The notes: a model not told the origin generated them from the letters alone. Positions 41,932 to 50,811 are shown, counted from the stretch's first letter. The stretch is 64,000 nucleotides of DNA from Streptosporangiaceae bacterium NEAU-GS5 (GCA_017592665.1 JAGFNW010000034.1:1-64000), one strand, 5' to 3'. Numbers and translations: made by a program.

Positions 41932-42986
41932 CCGTGCCGTCCACGACACCCGCCACCGAGCCTGCCGCTGTGGCGCCCCGGGTGGCCGAGCACCTCAACC
42001 GGGCCCTGCACGACCTGCTCGCCGCCGACCCGGACGTGCGCGTCCTGGGCGAGGACCTGGTCGATCCCTACGGCGGAGCCTTCAAGATCACGAGAGGACT
42101 GTCGACGCGGTTCGGCGACCGGGTCAGGTCGACGCCGCTCAGCGAGGGCGGCATCGTCGGCGTCGGCGCCGGACTCGCGCTCGCGGGCCGCAAGGCCATC
42201 GTCGAGATGATGTTCGCCGACTTCGTGGCGCTCGCCTTCGACCAGATCACCAACTTCGCCGCCAAATCCACGTCCATGTACGGCCGGCCCGTCCCGATCC
42301 CCCTGGTCGTCCGGTGTCCGAGCGGCGGCCGCCGTGGCTATGGCCCCACGCACAGCCAGAGCCCGCAAAAGCACTTCATCGGCGTCCCCGGGCTGAACAT
42401 CTTCGAGCTGACCCCCTTCCACGACGCGGGCGCCCTGTTCGCGGAGATGTTCGCCCTGGCCCAGCCATGCCTGCTGTTCGAGGACAAGGTCCTCTACACC
42501 CGCCGCGTCTACCGTGACGGCGTGGTCGACGACCTCTTCCACTACGAGCTGACCAGCAGCACCCCGACATTGACGGGCGGCGGGCACGTGGCGCGGGTGT
42601 TCGCGGACGGAGATCCCGAGCCCGACTGCACACTGATCACGCACGGCGGAAGCGTCCACGCGGCGCTCGAGGCCATGCGCGCGCTCCTCATGGAAGAGGA
42701 CATCGCATGCGAGCTGCTGGTGCCGGCGCGGCTGCATCCCTTGCCCGAGCTCCCGCTGCGCGACTCCCCTGGTCTCGTGTGCGTGATCGAGGAGGGATCG
42801 GAGGGCGGCACCTGGGGCGCGGAAGTGGCCCGCCTGCTGTATCCACGTCTGTGGGGCCGGTTGCAGCGGCCGATCACCCTGGTGAGCTCGGCCGACTCCG
42901 TCATCCCCGCGGCGCCCCATCTCGAGCGTGACACCCTGGTCGGCCCCGAGCAGATCCGGCGGGCGATCACCAACGCCTTGGGCTAG
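41928..42986 (+). CDS. 2-oxoacid dehydrogenase E1 component, beta subunit
   Basis: This 352-residue beta subunit shows VRVLGEDLVDPYGGAFKITRGL, STPLSEGGIVGVGAGLALAG with the TPP-contacting glutamate, VEMMFADFVALAFDQITNFAAK, and RCPSGGRRGYGPTHSQSPQKHF. TLITHGGSVHAAL begins the C-terminal transketolase domain. It pairs with the E1alpha protein encoded immediately upstream. The E2 gene follows after 192 bp and has its own promoter and CebR box, so the complex is made from two transcription units. No E3 gene is in the window. Confidence 0.9.
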   Translation: MTVPSTTPATEPAAVAPRVAEHLNRALHDLLAADPDVRVLGEDLVDPYGGAFKITRGLSTRFGDRVRSTPLSEGGIVGVGAGLALAGRKAIVEMMFADFVALAFDQITNFAAKSTSMYGRPVPIPLVVRCPSGGRRGYGPTHSQSPQKHFIGVPGLNIFELTPFHDAGALFAEMFALAQPCLLFEDKVLYTRRVYRDGVVDDLFHYELTSSTPTLTGGGHVARVFADGDPEPDCTLITHGGSVHAALEAMRALLMEEDIACELLVPARLHPLPELPLRDSPGLVCVIEEGSEGGTWGAEVARLLYPRLWGRLQRPITLVSSADSVIPAAPHLERDTLVGPEQIRRAITNALG

Positions 42987-43081
42987 CGCGGGAGGGGCGC
43001 GAGTCCCTCGGGCCACACCCGTCACGCGCGACGGCCGCAGTGGATCTATCAGCCATTCGACAAGCGGCCGGACAGAAAGCA

Positions 43082-43128
43082 TTGACAGCCGTCAGACCGT
43101 CTCCCTACGCTCCTTGGGAGCGCTCCCA
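43082..43128 (+). promoter_or_regulatory. Promoter with CebR operator upstream of E2/beta-glucosidase
   Basis: TTGACA (43082-43087) and TACGCT (43106-43111) are separated by 18 bp. The perfect palindrome TGGGAGCGCTCCCA at 43115-43128 lies immediately after the -10 element, covering the expected start site. The spacing from -35 to operator matches that before cebE. Confidence 0.85.
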
Positions 43129-43178
43129 CTTGATCGGGCCGAGGGCGCCGATCGACGTCCGGTCCCGGAGGACCCCTC

Positions 43179-44549
43179 GTGATCGAAATCCGCGTTCCGA
43201 AGCTCAACAACAACGACGCGTCGTACTTGCTCGTTGAGTGGATCGCCAAGGACGGTGAGGCCGTCCGGGAAGGCGACCCGCTCGTGGTCCTGGAGACCTC
43301 GAAAGCGGCCGAGGAGCTCGCCGCCGAAGCCGACGGCGTCCTGCACCGCCTGCTCCCCGAAGGCGCCGACTGCTCCCCCGGCCAGCCCATCGCCCAACTC
43401 CACTCCCCCAACACCTCCCTCGACGCCCCCGCGAGCGCCACCCCCGCCGCGCTGTCCGGCTTTTCCGCCGAGCCCTCGACCGGGCCCGTGTCCACCTCTG
43501 CGTCGGTGGCGCCCGGGGTCCGCGCCGAGACGGCGGCGGGCGACATCGTGGTGACGGCCCCCGCCCAGCGCGCGATGGAAGAGCGCGGCATCACCCTGGA
43601 CCAGGTCCGGTCCCTCGGCAAGAAACTCATCCGCGCCACCGACCTCGACGCCCTTGCCCCCGCCTCCGGCTCTCTGACTCCCACCCCCGGCCCTCTGACC
43701 GCCCCGGCCCCCACCACGGGCACCCCCAGCGCAGCGGCCGAGGCGAGCGGCGCGGCGGGGGCGGCCGGCGAGTGGGTGCGTGAGGCGGACCCGGGCGATT
43801 TAACCGGTGGCGACGTGGCCGGTGGCGACCTGGTCGACCGCGAGCCGGCCGGTGGGGAGGTGGTCGAGCTGTCGCGGGGGCAGCGGCGGACGGCGGAGGT
43901 GGTGGAGAAGTCGCATCGGGAGATCCCGGCGGCGTACACCGTGATCAAGGTGGATGTCACCGACGCCCTGCTGGCCGCGCGGGGGCTGACGCGCGAGCAT
44001 CGGGTGCTCATCGGGGTGACCGAGCTGGTCATCGAGGCGCTCGGGGGGCTGCGCGAGCAGTATCCGATGTTCTTCGCCAGCCCGGTCGGCGGGCGGGCGG
44101 CGCGGCAGGCGACGGCCGTGCACGTCGGGGTGACCGTCGACGTCGGGCGCGGCCTTTTCATTCCCGTCGTGCGCGACGCGGACAGCCGCCCGATCGGCGA
44201 CCTGGCCCGCGCGCTGTCGGAGCACCGCAAGACCGCGATGAACGGCGCGTTCCGCGAGGACGACCTGAGCGGCGGCACGATCACGCTCACCCTGCACACC
44301 GACGACGCGGTCATTCTGGCCATTCCGGTCGTCTTCCCCGGGCAGACCTGCGCGCTGGCGCTCACCGCGCCGCAGGCCGAGGTCGTGCCGCAGCGCGACG
44401 GCGAGTTGCTGGTCCGCAAGACCGTCAGCCTCGGGCTCGCCTACGACCACCGCTTCATCAACGGCCGCGAGTCGGCCGAGTTTCTCCGAACGATCAAAAC
44501 GGCACTAGAAGGACGGCGACATGACGGCACTGCCGGAGGCGGGAACTGA
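43179..44549 (+). CDS. 2-oxoacid dehydrogenase E2 (lipoyl acyltransferase)
   Basis: This 456-residue protein has a lipoyl domain at 1-80 with the lipoylated lysine in VVLETSKAAEEL. A Pro/Ala/Ser-rich linker follows, then a degenerate peripheral-subunit-binding segment (APAQRAMEERGITLDQVRSLG, about 127-150), a long variable linker and the acyltransferase domain (about 225-450). The catalytic motif, normally HxxxDG, reads DHRFINGRESAEFL, so Asp is replaced by Asn while His is kept. It would accept the acyl group from the upstream E1 and transfer it to CoA. GTG 43179 follows CCGGAGG. It overlaps the downstream beta-glucosidase gene by 29 bases, an odd pairing of functions under one CebR-controlled promoter. 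Confidence 0.87.
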   Translation: MIEIRVPKLNNNDASYLLVEWIAKDGEAVREGDPLVVLETSKAAEELAAEADGVLHRLLPEGADCSPGQPIAQLHSPNTSLDAPASATPAALSGFSAEPSTGPVSTSASVAPGVRAETAAGDIVVTAPAQRAMEERGITLDQVRSLGKKLIRATDLDALAPASGSLTPTPGPLTAPAPTTGTPSAAAEASGAAGAAGEWVREADPGDLTGGDVAGGDLVDREPAGGEVVELSRGQRRTAEVVEKSHREIPAAYTVIKVDVTDALLAARGLTREHRVLIGVTELVIEALGGLREQYPMFFASPVGGRAARQATAVHVGVTVDVGRGLFIPVVRDADSRPIGDLARALSEHRKTAMNGAFREDDLSGGTITLTLHTDDAVILAIPVVFPGQTCALALTAPQAEVVPQRDGELLVRKTVSLGLAYDHRFINGRESAEFLRTIKTALEGRRHDGTAGGGN

Positions 44550-45852
44550 GCTTTCGGGCCGTTTCCCGCCGGATTTCATCTGGGGTGCGGGCAGCTCCGC
44601 CTACCAGATCGAGGGCGCCACGACGGAGGACGGCCGCGGGCCATCGGTGTGGGACACCTTCTGCGCCGTCCCCGGGAAGATCAACGACGGGGACACCGGG
44701 GAGCCGGGCGCGGACCACTATCACCGTCTGGAGGAGGACCTCGAGCTGATGTCCTCGCTCGGGCTGGGCGGCTACCGGTTCTCGGTGGCCTGGCCGAGGA
44801 TCCAGCCGGAGGGCGTCGGGAAGGTCAACCAGAAGGGGCTCGACTTCTACCGGCGGCTGGTCGCCGGCCTGCTCGAGCGCGGGATCAGGCCGATGACCAC
44901 GCTGTTCCACTGGGATCTGCCGCAGGCGCTGCAGGACATCGGCGGCTGGGAGAACCGGGACGTGGCCGGCCGGTTCGCCGACTACGCGGCGCTCGTCGCG
45001 GACGCGCTCGACGTGGCCGACTGGGTGACGATCAACGAGCCGCGCACGGTCGTGGACGCCGGCCACGTGCTCGGCATTCACGCGCCGGGCATCGCCGACG
45101 AGTCCAGGGCGTACGTCGTGGCGCACCATCTGCTGCTCGGGCACGGCCTGGCCGTACAGGCGCTGCGGGCGGGGGGGCCGGGACGGCGGGTCGGGATCGC
45201 GCTCGACCTGCACCCCACCTATCCGGCCGACGACACGCCGGAGGCCGCGGCGGCGGCCTGGCGGCAGGACGGCGCGGACAACCGCCTCTACCTCGACCCG
45301 GTCCTCCTCGGCGGCTACCCCGCCGACGTGCTCGAGTGGGTGGCCGAGCGCAGCCCCGTGATCGGCCACATCCGCGCGGGCGATCTCGCGACCATCAGCG
45401 AGCCCATCGACCTGCTCGGCGTGCAGTACTACACGCCGGCCTTCCTCGACGGGGAGGGGCAGCGGATCTACCGCTATCCGCGTGCCCAGGCCGTGTGGCT
45501 GGAGGACCACCCCGAGGCCTTCTACGACGTCCTCATGCGGCTGGCGCGCGACTACCCGCCGGTTCCGATCGTGGTGACGGAGAACGGGATCGCCACGGAC
45601 GAGGGTCCGGACGACGATCCGGTGCGGCTTCGATATCTGCAGGGACATTTGCGCGCGCTGAGCCGTGCGATAGCCGATGGGGCGCCTGTGGCGGGATATC
45701 ACGCATGGTCCTTGCTGGACAATTTCGAGTGGGCCGAGGGATATCGGCAGCGGTTCGGCCTGGTGCATGTTGATTTTGCCACTCAAAAACGCACACTGAA
45801 GGCTTCAGGACGTTGGTACCGCGACGTCATCAGGCATAACCGTCTGCTGTGA
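44521..45852 (+). CDS. Second GH1 beta-glucosidase
   Basis: This 443-residue family 1 glycosidase has the signature FIWGAGSSAYQIEGATTEDG. The acid/base glutamate is in TINEPR, where the more usual W after NEP is R, and the nucleophile is in VVTENG. WSLLDNFEWAEGY near the C-terminus is the aglycone-side motif. There is no signal peptide. It is distinct from BglC at 20362 and somewhat shorter. It probably hydrolyses cellobiose or another beta-glucoside, either as backup or with a different chain-length preference. Its start lies within the end of the E2 gene (29-base overlap), so both depend on the promoter at 43082. The ATG follows AGAAGGACG. Confidence 0.92.
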   Translation: MTALPEAGTELSGRFPPDFIWGAGSSAYQIEGATTEDGRGPSVWDTFCAVPGKINDGDTGEPGADHYHRLEEDLELMSSLGLGGYRFSVAWPRIQPEGVGKVNQKGLDFYRRLVAGLLERGIRPMTTLFHWDLPQALQDIGGWENRDVAGRFADYAALVADALDVADWVTINEPRTVVDAGHVLGIHAPGIADESRAYVVAHHLLLGHGLAVQALRAGGPGRRVGIALDLHPTYPADDTPEAAAAAWRQDGADNRLYLDPVLLGGYPADVLEWVAERSPVIGHIRAGDLATISEPIDLLGVQYYTPAFLDGEGQRIYRYPRAQAVWLEDHPEAFYDVLMRLARDYPPVPIVVTENGIATDEGPDDDPVRLRYLQGHLRALSRAIADGAPVAGYHAWSLLDNFEWAEGYRQRFGLVHVDFATQKRTLKASGRWYRDVIRHNRLL

Positions 45853-45959
45853 GTGGAATGGCCCGAGCCCCGAATTAGTCCGTCCGGCCGTTCGCGTGCC
45901 CGCCTCGTAAATGAAAGTTTCAGCTGCAAAAGTTGTTTCTGGAAACTTTCTGGAATTTG

Positions 45960-46011
45960 TTGACTCGACCGTCAAAAGGCCATAGCTTAACGCGCTGTGG
46001 GAGCGCTCCCA
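45960..46011 (+). promoter_or_regulatory. Promoter with CebR operator upstream of aldose epimerase
   Basis: TTGACT (45960-45965), 17 bp, TAGCTT (45983-45988), then the perfect palindrome TGGGAGCGCTCCCA at 45998-46011 over the expected start site. This is the fourth perfect CebR box in the window. Confidence 0.83.
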
Positions 46012-46065
46012 CTCCCCTACCGGGCCTGCCCAGGCCCCGGCATCCACCTCTGAAAGGATGTCTCC

Positions 46066-46944
46066 GTGCCCCAGTTCACCCTCCTCGGCGGCGGCTATCA
46101 CGCCGAGATCAGCGATCGTGGCGGCGCGCTGCGCGTGCTGCGCCACGGGAATCGCGAGCTCGTCACCAGCTGGCCTGCGGACGGCCCGATCCCTTACTAC
46201 AGCGGCACGATCCTCGCCCCGTGGCCCAACCGCGTCGTCGGCGCCCGCTACGACTTCGGCGACGCGGCGCACCAACTGCCGGTCACCGAGCCCGAGCTCG
46301 GCCACGCCCTGCACGGCCTGGTCGCCGACGTGGCGTGGACCTGCGACGAATACCTGTCGGTCAACGACGAGCACGGCCTGGTCCGCCTCCGGCACCTGGT
46401 CGAGCCGTCGCCCGGCTACCCGTTCCGGCTGGCCCTCGAAGCCCGCTACGAGGTCTCTGGCACCGGCGTGACGACCACGCTCACCGCCGAGAACATCGGC
46501 GAGTACGCCGCGCCCTACGGCTGCGGGCCGCACCCCTGGCTGCTGGCCGGCGACCAGGTCGAGGCGTACGAGATCGAGCTGCCCGCCTCGCGCGTGCTGC
46601 TGGTCGACGACTCGCTGGCCCCGCGCGAGCTGGCCGACGTCGAGGCCACGCCGTACGACTTCCGCAAGCCGCGCGCCATCGGCGGCACGGTCGTCGACCA
46701 CGCCTTCACCCACCTCGCCGAGGGACGGGTGCGGATCACCGGGCCCGAGGGCAGCCTGGAGCTCACCTGGGACGCCGAGGTCATGCCCTGGGTCCAGGTG
46801 TGCACCGGCACCGGCCTCGGCCACCGCGGCCTCGCCGTCGAGCCCATGACGTGTCCTCCCGACGCATTCAACTCGGGCACCGACCTCGTCGTGCTCAAGC
46901 CGGGCGACACCCACAAGGCGACGTGGACGCTGGCGAGGACCTGA
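46066..46944 (+). CDS. Aldose 1-epimerase (galactose mutarotase family)
   Basis: This 292-residue beta-sandwich protein has GTILAPWPNRVVGARYDF near the N-terminus, a catalytic histidine region ELGHALHGLVAD and YGCGPHPWL. The probable catalytic base glutamate is in LAVEPMTCPPDAFN. The family interconverts alpha and beta anomers of glucose or galactose. The beta-glucose released by the two beta-glucosidases of this regulon is a logical substrate, and a CebR box sits in its promoter. The ATG-like start is GTG 46066 after GAAAGGATG. Confidence 0.88.
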   Translation: MPQFTLLGGGYHAEISDRGGALRVLRHGNRELVTSWPADGPIPYYSGTILAPWPNRVVGARYDFGDAAHQLPVTEPELGHALHGLVADVAWTCDEYLSVNDEHGLVRLRHLVEPSPGYPFRLALEARYEVSGTGVTTTLTAENIGEYAAPYGCGPHPWLLAGDQVEAYEIELPASRVLLVDDSLAPRELADVEATPYDFRKPRAIGGTVVDHAFTHLAEGRVRITGPEGSLELTWDAEVMPWVQVCTGTGLGHRGLAVEPMTCPPDAFNSGTDLVVLKPGDTHKATWTLART

Positions 46945-47936
46945 AAGCGAGCCTGAAATTGGACAGCAAGACGAAGCGCCGGCTCTCACTCGCGCAGCTG
47001 GACGCCTTAGTGCTGAACGCCCTCGGCGTGAGCGTGGTGGACGCCGAGGAACTCCCCGACGGGTTCGCCAACGCCGTGTGGCTCGCGCGGCTCGACGACG
47101 ACCGGCGGGTGGTGGTCAAGGTGGGACCGCCTCCCGACCTCGAACTGCTCACCTACGAGCACGACCTGCTCCGGACCGAGGCGATGGTCTACCACCTGGC
47201 CGAACGGGCCGGGCTGCCGCTCCCCCGGCTGCTCTACGCGGCCTTCGACGACCCGGTCGGCGGCGACTTCCTGATCATGTCGGCGCTCGGCGGCACGCCG
47301 TGGAACCGCACCCGGGTGGAGCCGGCCGAGGAACGGGCCATCAGATTCGAGCTGGGCGGCCTGCTCGCGCGGCTGCACGCCATTCCCGGCAGCAGTGTGT
47401 ACGGATATCCGTACGCGGGGCTGACGGGGCGCAACTGGCGTGAGGCGTTCTTGGTGATGGCGGGCGCGGTGCTGGACGACGCGGTCCGCTATGACACCAG
47501 CCTGCCGGCCTCGCTGCTCGACATCATGCGGCTGCTGCATCGCAACGCGTCGGTCCTCGAGGACGTGGCCATGCCCTCGCTGATCCACTTCGACCTGTGG
47601 CCGGGCAACGTGTTCCTGACCCCCGACCGCAGGATCGAGGCCGTGATCGACCACGAGAGGGCGTTCTGGGGCGATCCGGTGGCCGACTTCGTGGTCCCGA
47701 CGATCTTCGGAGAGCTGACGGACGACGACCCCATCCTGGCCGGCTACCGCGAGGCGGGCGGCCGGCTGGAGCTCACTCCGTCGGCCAAAGTCCGGCTGAA
47801 CCTCTACCGGACCTATCTCTATTTGATCCTGCTCGTCGAGGACGGGCCGAGACAATACCCCGAGGAAGGCTACGCGCGGATCCGCACGCTGAGCGTCGAA
47901 TCCCTGCAGCGCGCACTCGCCTTCCTCGACGTCTAG
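46923..47936 (+). CDS. APH-fold phosphotransferase (small-molecule kinase)
   Basis: This protein of about 337 residues has the aminoglycoside phosphotransferase/choline kinase fold. The N-lobe has a nucleotide-binding lysine in RRVVVKVGPPP. The C-lobe has the catalytic loop LIHFDLWPGNVFL (Brenner motif H-x-D-x-x-x-x-N) and metal-binding VIDHERAFWGDPVADF. The substrate is unknown; a sugar or fructosamine kinase would suit the sugar-catabolic context, while an antibiotic-modifying role is also possible. GTG 46923 overlaps the epimerase end by 22 bases; TTG 46959 (MDSKTKRRLSL) is an alternative. It is co-transcribed with the epimerase under the CebR-box promoter. Confidence 0.8.
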   Translation: MDAGEDLKASLKLDSKTKRRLSLAQLDALVLNALGVSVVDAEELPDGFANAVWLARLDDDRRVVVKVGPPPDLELLTYEHDLLRTEAMVYHLAERAGLPLPRLLYAAFDDPVGGDFLIMSALGGTPWNRTRVEPAEERAIRFELGGLLARLHAIPGSSVYGYPYAGLTGRNWREAFLVMAGAVLDDAVRYDTSLPASLLDIMRLLHRNASVLEDVAMPSLIHFDLWPGNVFLTPDRRIEAVIDHERAFWGDPVADFVVPTIFGELTDDDPILAGYREAGGRLELTPSAKVRLNLYRTYLYLILLVEDGPRQYPEEGYARIRTLSVESLQRALAFLDV

Positions 47937-47940
47937 GACA

Positions 47941-48084
47941 CTAGGCGTCGAGCGACATGGAGCCGCAGGTCGGCCCGTGGGCGACCGTTCCGGCCGTGGC
48001 GGCGGTCGGAACGCCGACGGTGAGCCCGGCGGCCAGGACGGCGGCGAACAATCCGGCGGCGACACGCCGCACCGAAGTACGCAT
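47941..48084 (-). CDS. Small secreted peptide
   Basis: This 47-residue product has a clear Sec signal peptide: MRTSVRRVAAGLFAAVLAAG with a likely cleavage after TAATA. That leaves a mature peptide of about 16 residues containing one cysteine (GTVAHGPTCGSMSLDA). The frame and start are consistent with a real gene but the ribosome-binding site is weak. It follows the anti-sigma factor gene after 13 bases on the same strand and may belong to the SigK/RskA unit. Function unknown. Confidence 0.5.
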   Translation of the reverse strand: MRTSVRRVAAGLFAAVLAAGLTVGVPTAATAGTVAHGPTCGSMSLDA

Positions 48085-48097
48085 GCCCGCAGACTAT

Positions 48098-48838
48098 CTA
48101 GATCCGGGTGAGCAGGACAGGGGTTGTCGTCGGTTGGTCGGAGCCGCCGGCCGGCTCGACCGTGAGCCCGAACCTGTCATCGCCCCTGGCCAGGGCCACC
48201 ACGGCCGTCTCGCCGGAGAGCAGCCCCGCGGAACGGATCTCGCCGGAGTCCATCAGCCACATCTGATACGTCCGCGTGGGCGCGATCGGCGGCAGATTCG
48301 ACGAGGCGAACAGGACCCGGCCGGACGCGTGCGACGACACGAGGACGGCTGTGCCGCCACCGGTGACGGGCACCTTCTTGACCACGGCGTCGGGCGCCGC
48401 CAGCAATCCCGCCAGCGTACGGCCCTGGAGCTCGGCCGTGTCGCGCGCCTGCCGCGCCTCGACGGCCACCACTCCCAGAACGGCCGCGGCCGCGGTGGCG
48501 ACCGCCGCGATCCCGACGGTGAAGCGCTGCCGACGGCGTGAGAAGGGCCGCACGTTGTCGCGGACCGTCGCCCGCACCGGCTCTTCCATGGGAGGGTGCG
48601 GCACCACGGGCGGCTCCTGCCGCACCTGGGAGATCTGCGCGAGGACGCGGGACTTCATCGCGGCGGGCGGCGGCTCGGCCACCGCCAGCGCCAGCCTGGC
48701 GGCCGTCTCGCAGAGGCCGCGGACCTCGATGTCGCACGACTCGCACCTGGTCAGATGGCCTTCGAAGGCCTCGCGCTCGCCGAGCGGCAGCGCGTTCAGC
48801 GCGTACGCGCCCGACAGAGTGTGGATCTCGTCGATCAT
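48098..48838 (-). CDS. RskA-like anti-sigma factor
   Basis: This 246-residue membrane protein has an N-terminal zinc-associated anti-sigma domain (residues 1-75, LSGAYALNALPLGEREAFEGHL; H29-x3-C33-x2-C36). A basic linker precedes one membrane helix (FTVGIAAVATAAAAVLGVVAV, about 107-127), and an extracytoplasmic RskA-type C-terminal domain includes TRTYQMWLMDSGEIRSAGLL. It should hold the SigK-like factor inactive until regulated proteolysis. The start overlaps the sigma gene end by four bases. The organisation sigK-rskA is as in mycobacteria. Confidence 0.9.
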   Translation of the reverse strand: MIDEIHTLSGAYALNALPLGEREAFEGHLTRCESCDIEVRGLCETAARLALAVAEPPPAAMKSRVLAQISQVRQEPPVVPHPPMEEPVRATVRDNVRPFSRRRQRFTVGIAAVATAAAAVLGVVAVEARQARDTAELQGRTLAGLLAAPDAVVKKVPVTGGGTAVLVSSHASGRVLFASSNLPPIAPTRTYQMWLMDSGEIRSAGLLSGETAVVALARGDDRFGLTVEPAGGSDQPTTTPVLLTRI

Positions 48839-49419
48839 CGATCCACCCCCATGCAGTCGCGCAGGCGGACAAGTCCGTCGCGCATTCTCGTCTTCACCGT
48901 TCCCAGCGGGGTCTGCAGCAGCCCCGCCACCTCTGGATAGCTGTATCCCCCGTAGTAGGCAAGGGTGACCGCCTGGCGCTGGAGTTCGGTCAGGCCGTCG
49001 AGGCAGCGGCGGACCCGCTCGCCCTCAAGACGGGTCGTCACCGCCTCGGCGACCTGATCGTAGGCGACCTCCTCGCGGACCGCGCGTCGCTCGCGGTCGG
49101 CGGAGGCCTGGGCGGACCGCACGCGGTCCACGGCCCGGCGGTGCGCCATCGTGAGCACCCACGACATGGCGCTTCCCCGGCCCGGGTCGAAGCGGGCGGC
49201 GGTCCGCCACACCTCGACCATCACCTCCTGGGCGACCTCCTCGGCCTGCGCGCGATCGCGCACGACCCGTCGCACCAGCCCGAACACCGGTGCGCTCAGG
49301 GCGTCGTAGATCCGCTCGAACGCGGTCTCGTCACCCCGGGCGACCCGGACCAGGAGATCCTCCAGCCCCGGCTCCCGCCCCTCCCCGGGCGCCGGAACCA
49401 GAGAAATCACATCGTTCAC
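48835..49419 (-). CDS. sigK: ECF sigma factor, SigK-like
   Basis: This 194-residue extracytoplasmic-function sigma factor has region 2 at about 25-95 (AFERIYDALSAPVFGLVRRVV, AEEVAQEVMVEVW, AMSWVLTMAHRRAVDRVR). Region 4 is at about 130-190 (LTELQRQAVTLAYYGGYSYPEVAGLLQTPLGTVKTRMRD in two stretches). Coupling to an RskA-type anti-sigma factor supports the SigK subgroup. It likely responds to envelope or redox stress. GTG/ATG choice is simple here: the first Met has no competing upstream start. It is divergent from the FAD monooxygenase gene. Confidence 0.9.
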   Translation of the reverse strand: MNDVISLVPAPGEGREPGLEDLLVRVARGDETAFERIYDALSAPVFGLVRRVVRDRAQAEEVAQEVMVEVWRTAARFDPGRGSAMSWVLTMAHRRAVDRVRSAQASADRERRAVREEVAYDQVAEAVTTRLEGERVRRCLDGLTELQRQAVTLAYYGGYSYPEVAGLLQTPLGTVKTRMRDGLVRLRDCMGVDR

Positions 49420-49501
49420 GGCCCATATTCGTGGCGCGGGTACGGATGGATTGGCGCGCGTCGCGGAATTTCGGAGTTAGTATTTCACGGGGTGATGAAT
49501 T

Positions 49502-50800
49502 ATGTCTGACACGACAGCGTACAGCACCACCACAAGCACCACCTGTGTGATCGCGGGCGGCGGGCCTGCCGGAGCGATGCTGGGACTCCTGCTCGCCCGT
49601 GCCGGGATCGACGTGACCCTGCTCGAGAAGCACGCCGACTTTCTGCGCGACTTCCGCGGCGACACCATCCATCCGTCGACCCTCCAGCTGCTCGACGAGC
49701 TCGGGCTGAAGGCCGAGTTCGACAAGCTGCCGCACCAAAGCTTCCCGCGGGTGGCGGTCGAGACCGGCGAAGGCCTGGTCTCGGTGGCCGACTTCACCCG
49801 CCTTCCCGGCCGTTATCGCGAGATCACGATGGTCCCCCAGTGGGACTTCCTCAACCTGATCACCAAGGAGGCCACGCGCTACCCCAACTTCCGCCTGCTC
49901 ATGCAGGCCGAGGCGACGGGCGTGCTGCGCGCCGGCGACAAGCCCGACTCCCCCGTGACAGGGCTGCGCTACCGCGACGCCGAGGGCGAGCACGAGATCA
50001 GGGCCGCCCTGACGGTCGCCGCCGACGGACGCCACTCCGACGTGCGCGACGCGGTCGGGATGACCCCGGTCGAGATGGGCGCGCCCATGGACGTCGTCTG
50101 GTTCCGGCTCCCCCGCGAGGACACCGATCCGGACGAGACCTTCTTCAGGCCCGGCGTCGGCAACGCGATCGTCATGCTCAACCGCCGCGACTACTGGCAG
50201 CTGGCGTACGTGATCCCGAAGAACGGCTTCGCCGAGCTGGAGCGGCGCGGCGTCGAGGAGCTGCGGGCCACGCTCGACCGCCTGCTGCCCTTCCTGTCCG
50301 ACCGTACGGACCAGGTCCGCCTGGCCGACGTGAGCGTGCTCTCGGTGGCCGTCAACCGGCTGCGCCGCTGGCACCTGCCCGGCCTGCTGATCATCGGAGA
50401 CGCGGCGCACGCCATGTCGCCCATCGGCGGCGTGGGCATCAACCTCGCGATCCAGGACGCGGTGGCCGCGGCCAACCTGCTCGACGCGCCGCTGCGCAAG
50501 GCCGAGTCCAACCGCCGCCCGGTGCTCGACCCGGTGCCCGACTCGCTGCTGGCGCGGCTGCAGCGGCGCCGGACGTTCCCCACGGCGGCCACCCAATGGA
50601 TCCAGGTCCAGGTGCAGAATCGGCTGATCACGCGGATCCTGGCCGGCGAGACGCCCCCGGACGTCGGAACCGCGGCGCGCCGGATCCCGGTCACGGCCAA
50701 GCGGCTGGCGGCCCGCGCCATCGGCATCGGCTTCCGTCCGGAACACGTGCGTTCTCATTCTGTGGACCGGGGTGCCATGATCACGGACCAGGTGCAATAG
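49502..50800 (+). CDS. FAD-dependent aromatic-type monooxygenase
   Basis: This 432-residue flavoprotein belongs to the PHBH/UbiH-like group. The dinucleotide-binding motif VIAGGGPAGAMLGLLLARAG is at 15-35, followed by FRGDTIHPSTLQLLDELGL. The DG motif TVAADGRHSDVRDAVG is near residue 180, and the second FAD motif LLIIGDAAHAMSPIGGVGINLAIQDA is near 300. It hydroxylates or oxidises an aromatic or quinone-like compound; the substrate is unknown. It has no partner gene, but a class II DAHP synthase follows 11 bases downstream, so a link to aromatic metabolism is possible. Confidence 0.87.
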   Translation: MSDTTAYSTTTSTTCVIAGGGPAGAMLGLLLARAGIDVTLLEKHADFLRDFRGDTIHPSTLQLLDELGLKAEFDKLPHQSFPRVAVETGEGLVSVADFTRLPGRYREITMVPQWDFLNLITKEATRYPNFRLLMQAEATGVLRAGDKPDSPVTGLRYRDAEGEHEIRAALTVAADGRHSDVRDAVGMTPVEMGAPMDVVWFRLPREDTDPDETFFRPGVGNAIVMLNRRDYWQLAYVIPKNGFAELERRGVEELRATLDRLLPFLSDRTDQVRLADVSVLSVAVNRLRRWHLPGLLIIGDAAHAMSPIGGVGINLAIQDAVAAANLLDAPLRKAESNRRPVLDPVPDSLLARLQRRRTFPTAATQWIQVQVQNRLITRILAGETPPDVGTAARRIPVTAKRLAARAIGIGFRPEHVRSHSVDRGAMITDQVQ

Positions 50801-50811
50801 CCTTTAATGTC

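Noticed and set aside
45933-46922. Upstream extension of the APH-like kinase frame
   Set aside because: The extension is an arginine/proline-rich out-of-frame reading of the aldose epimerase gene; kinase-like sequence begins only after 46923.
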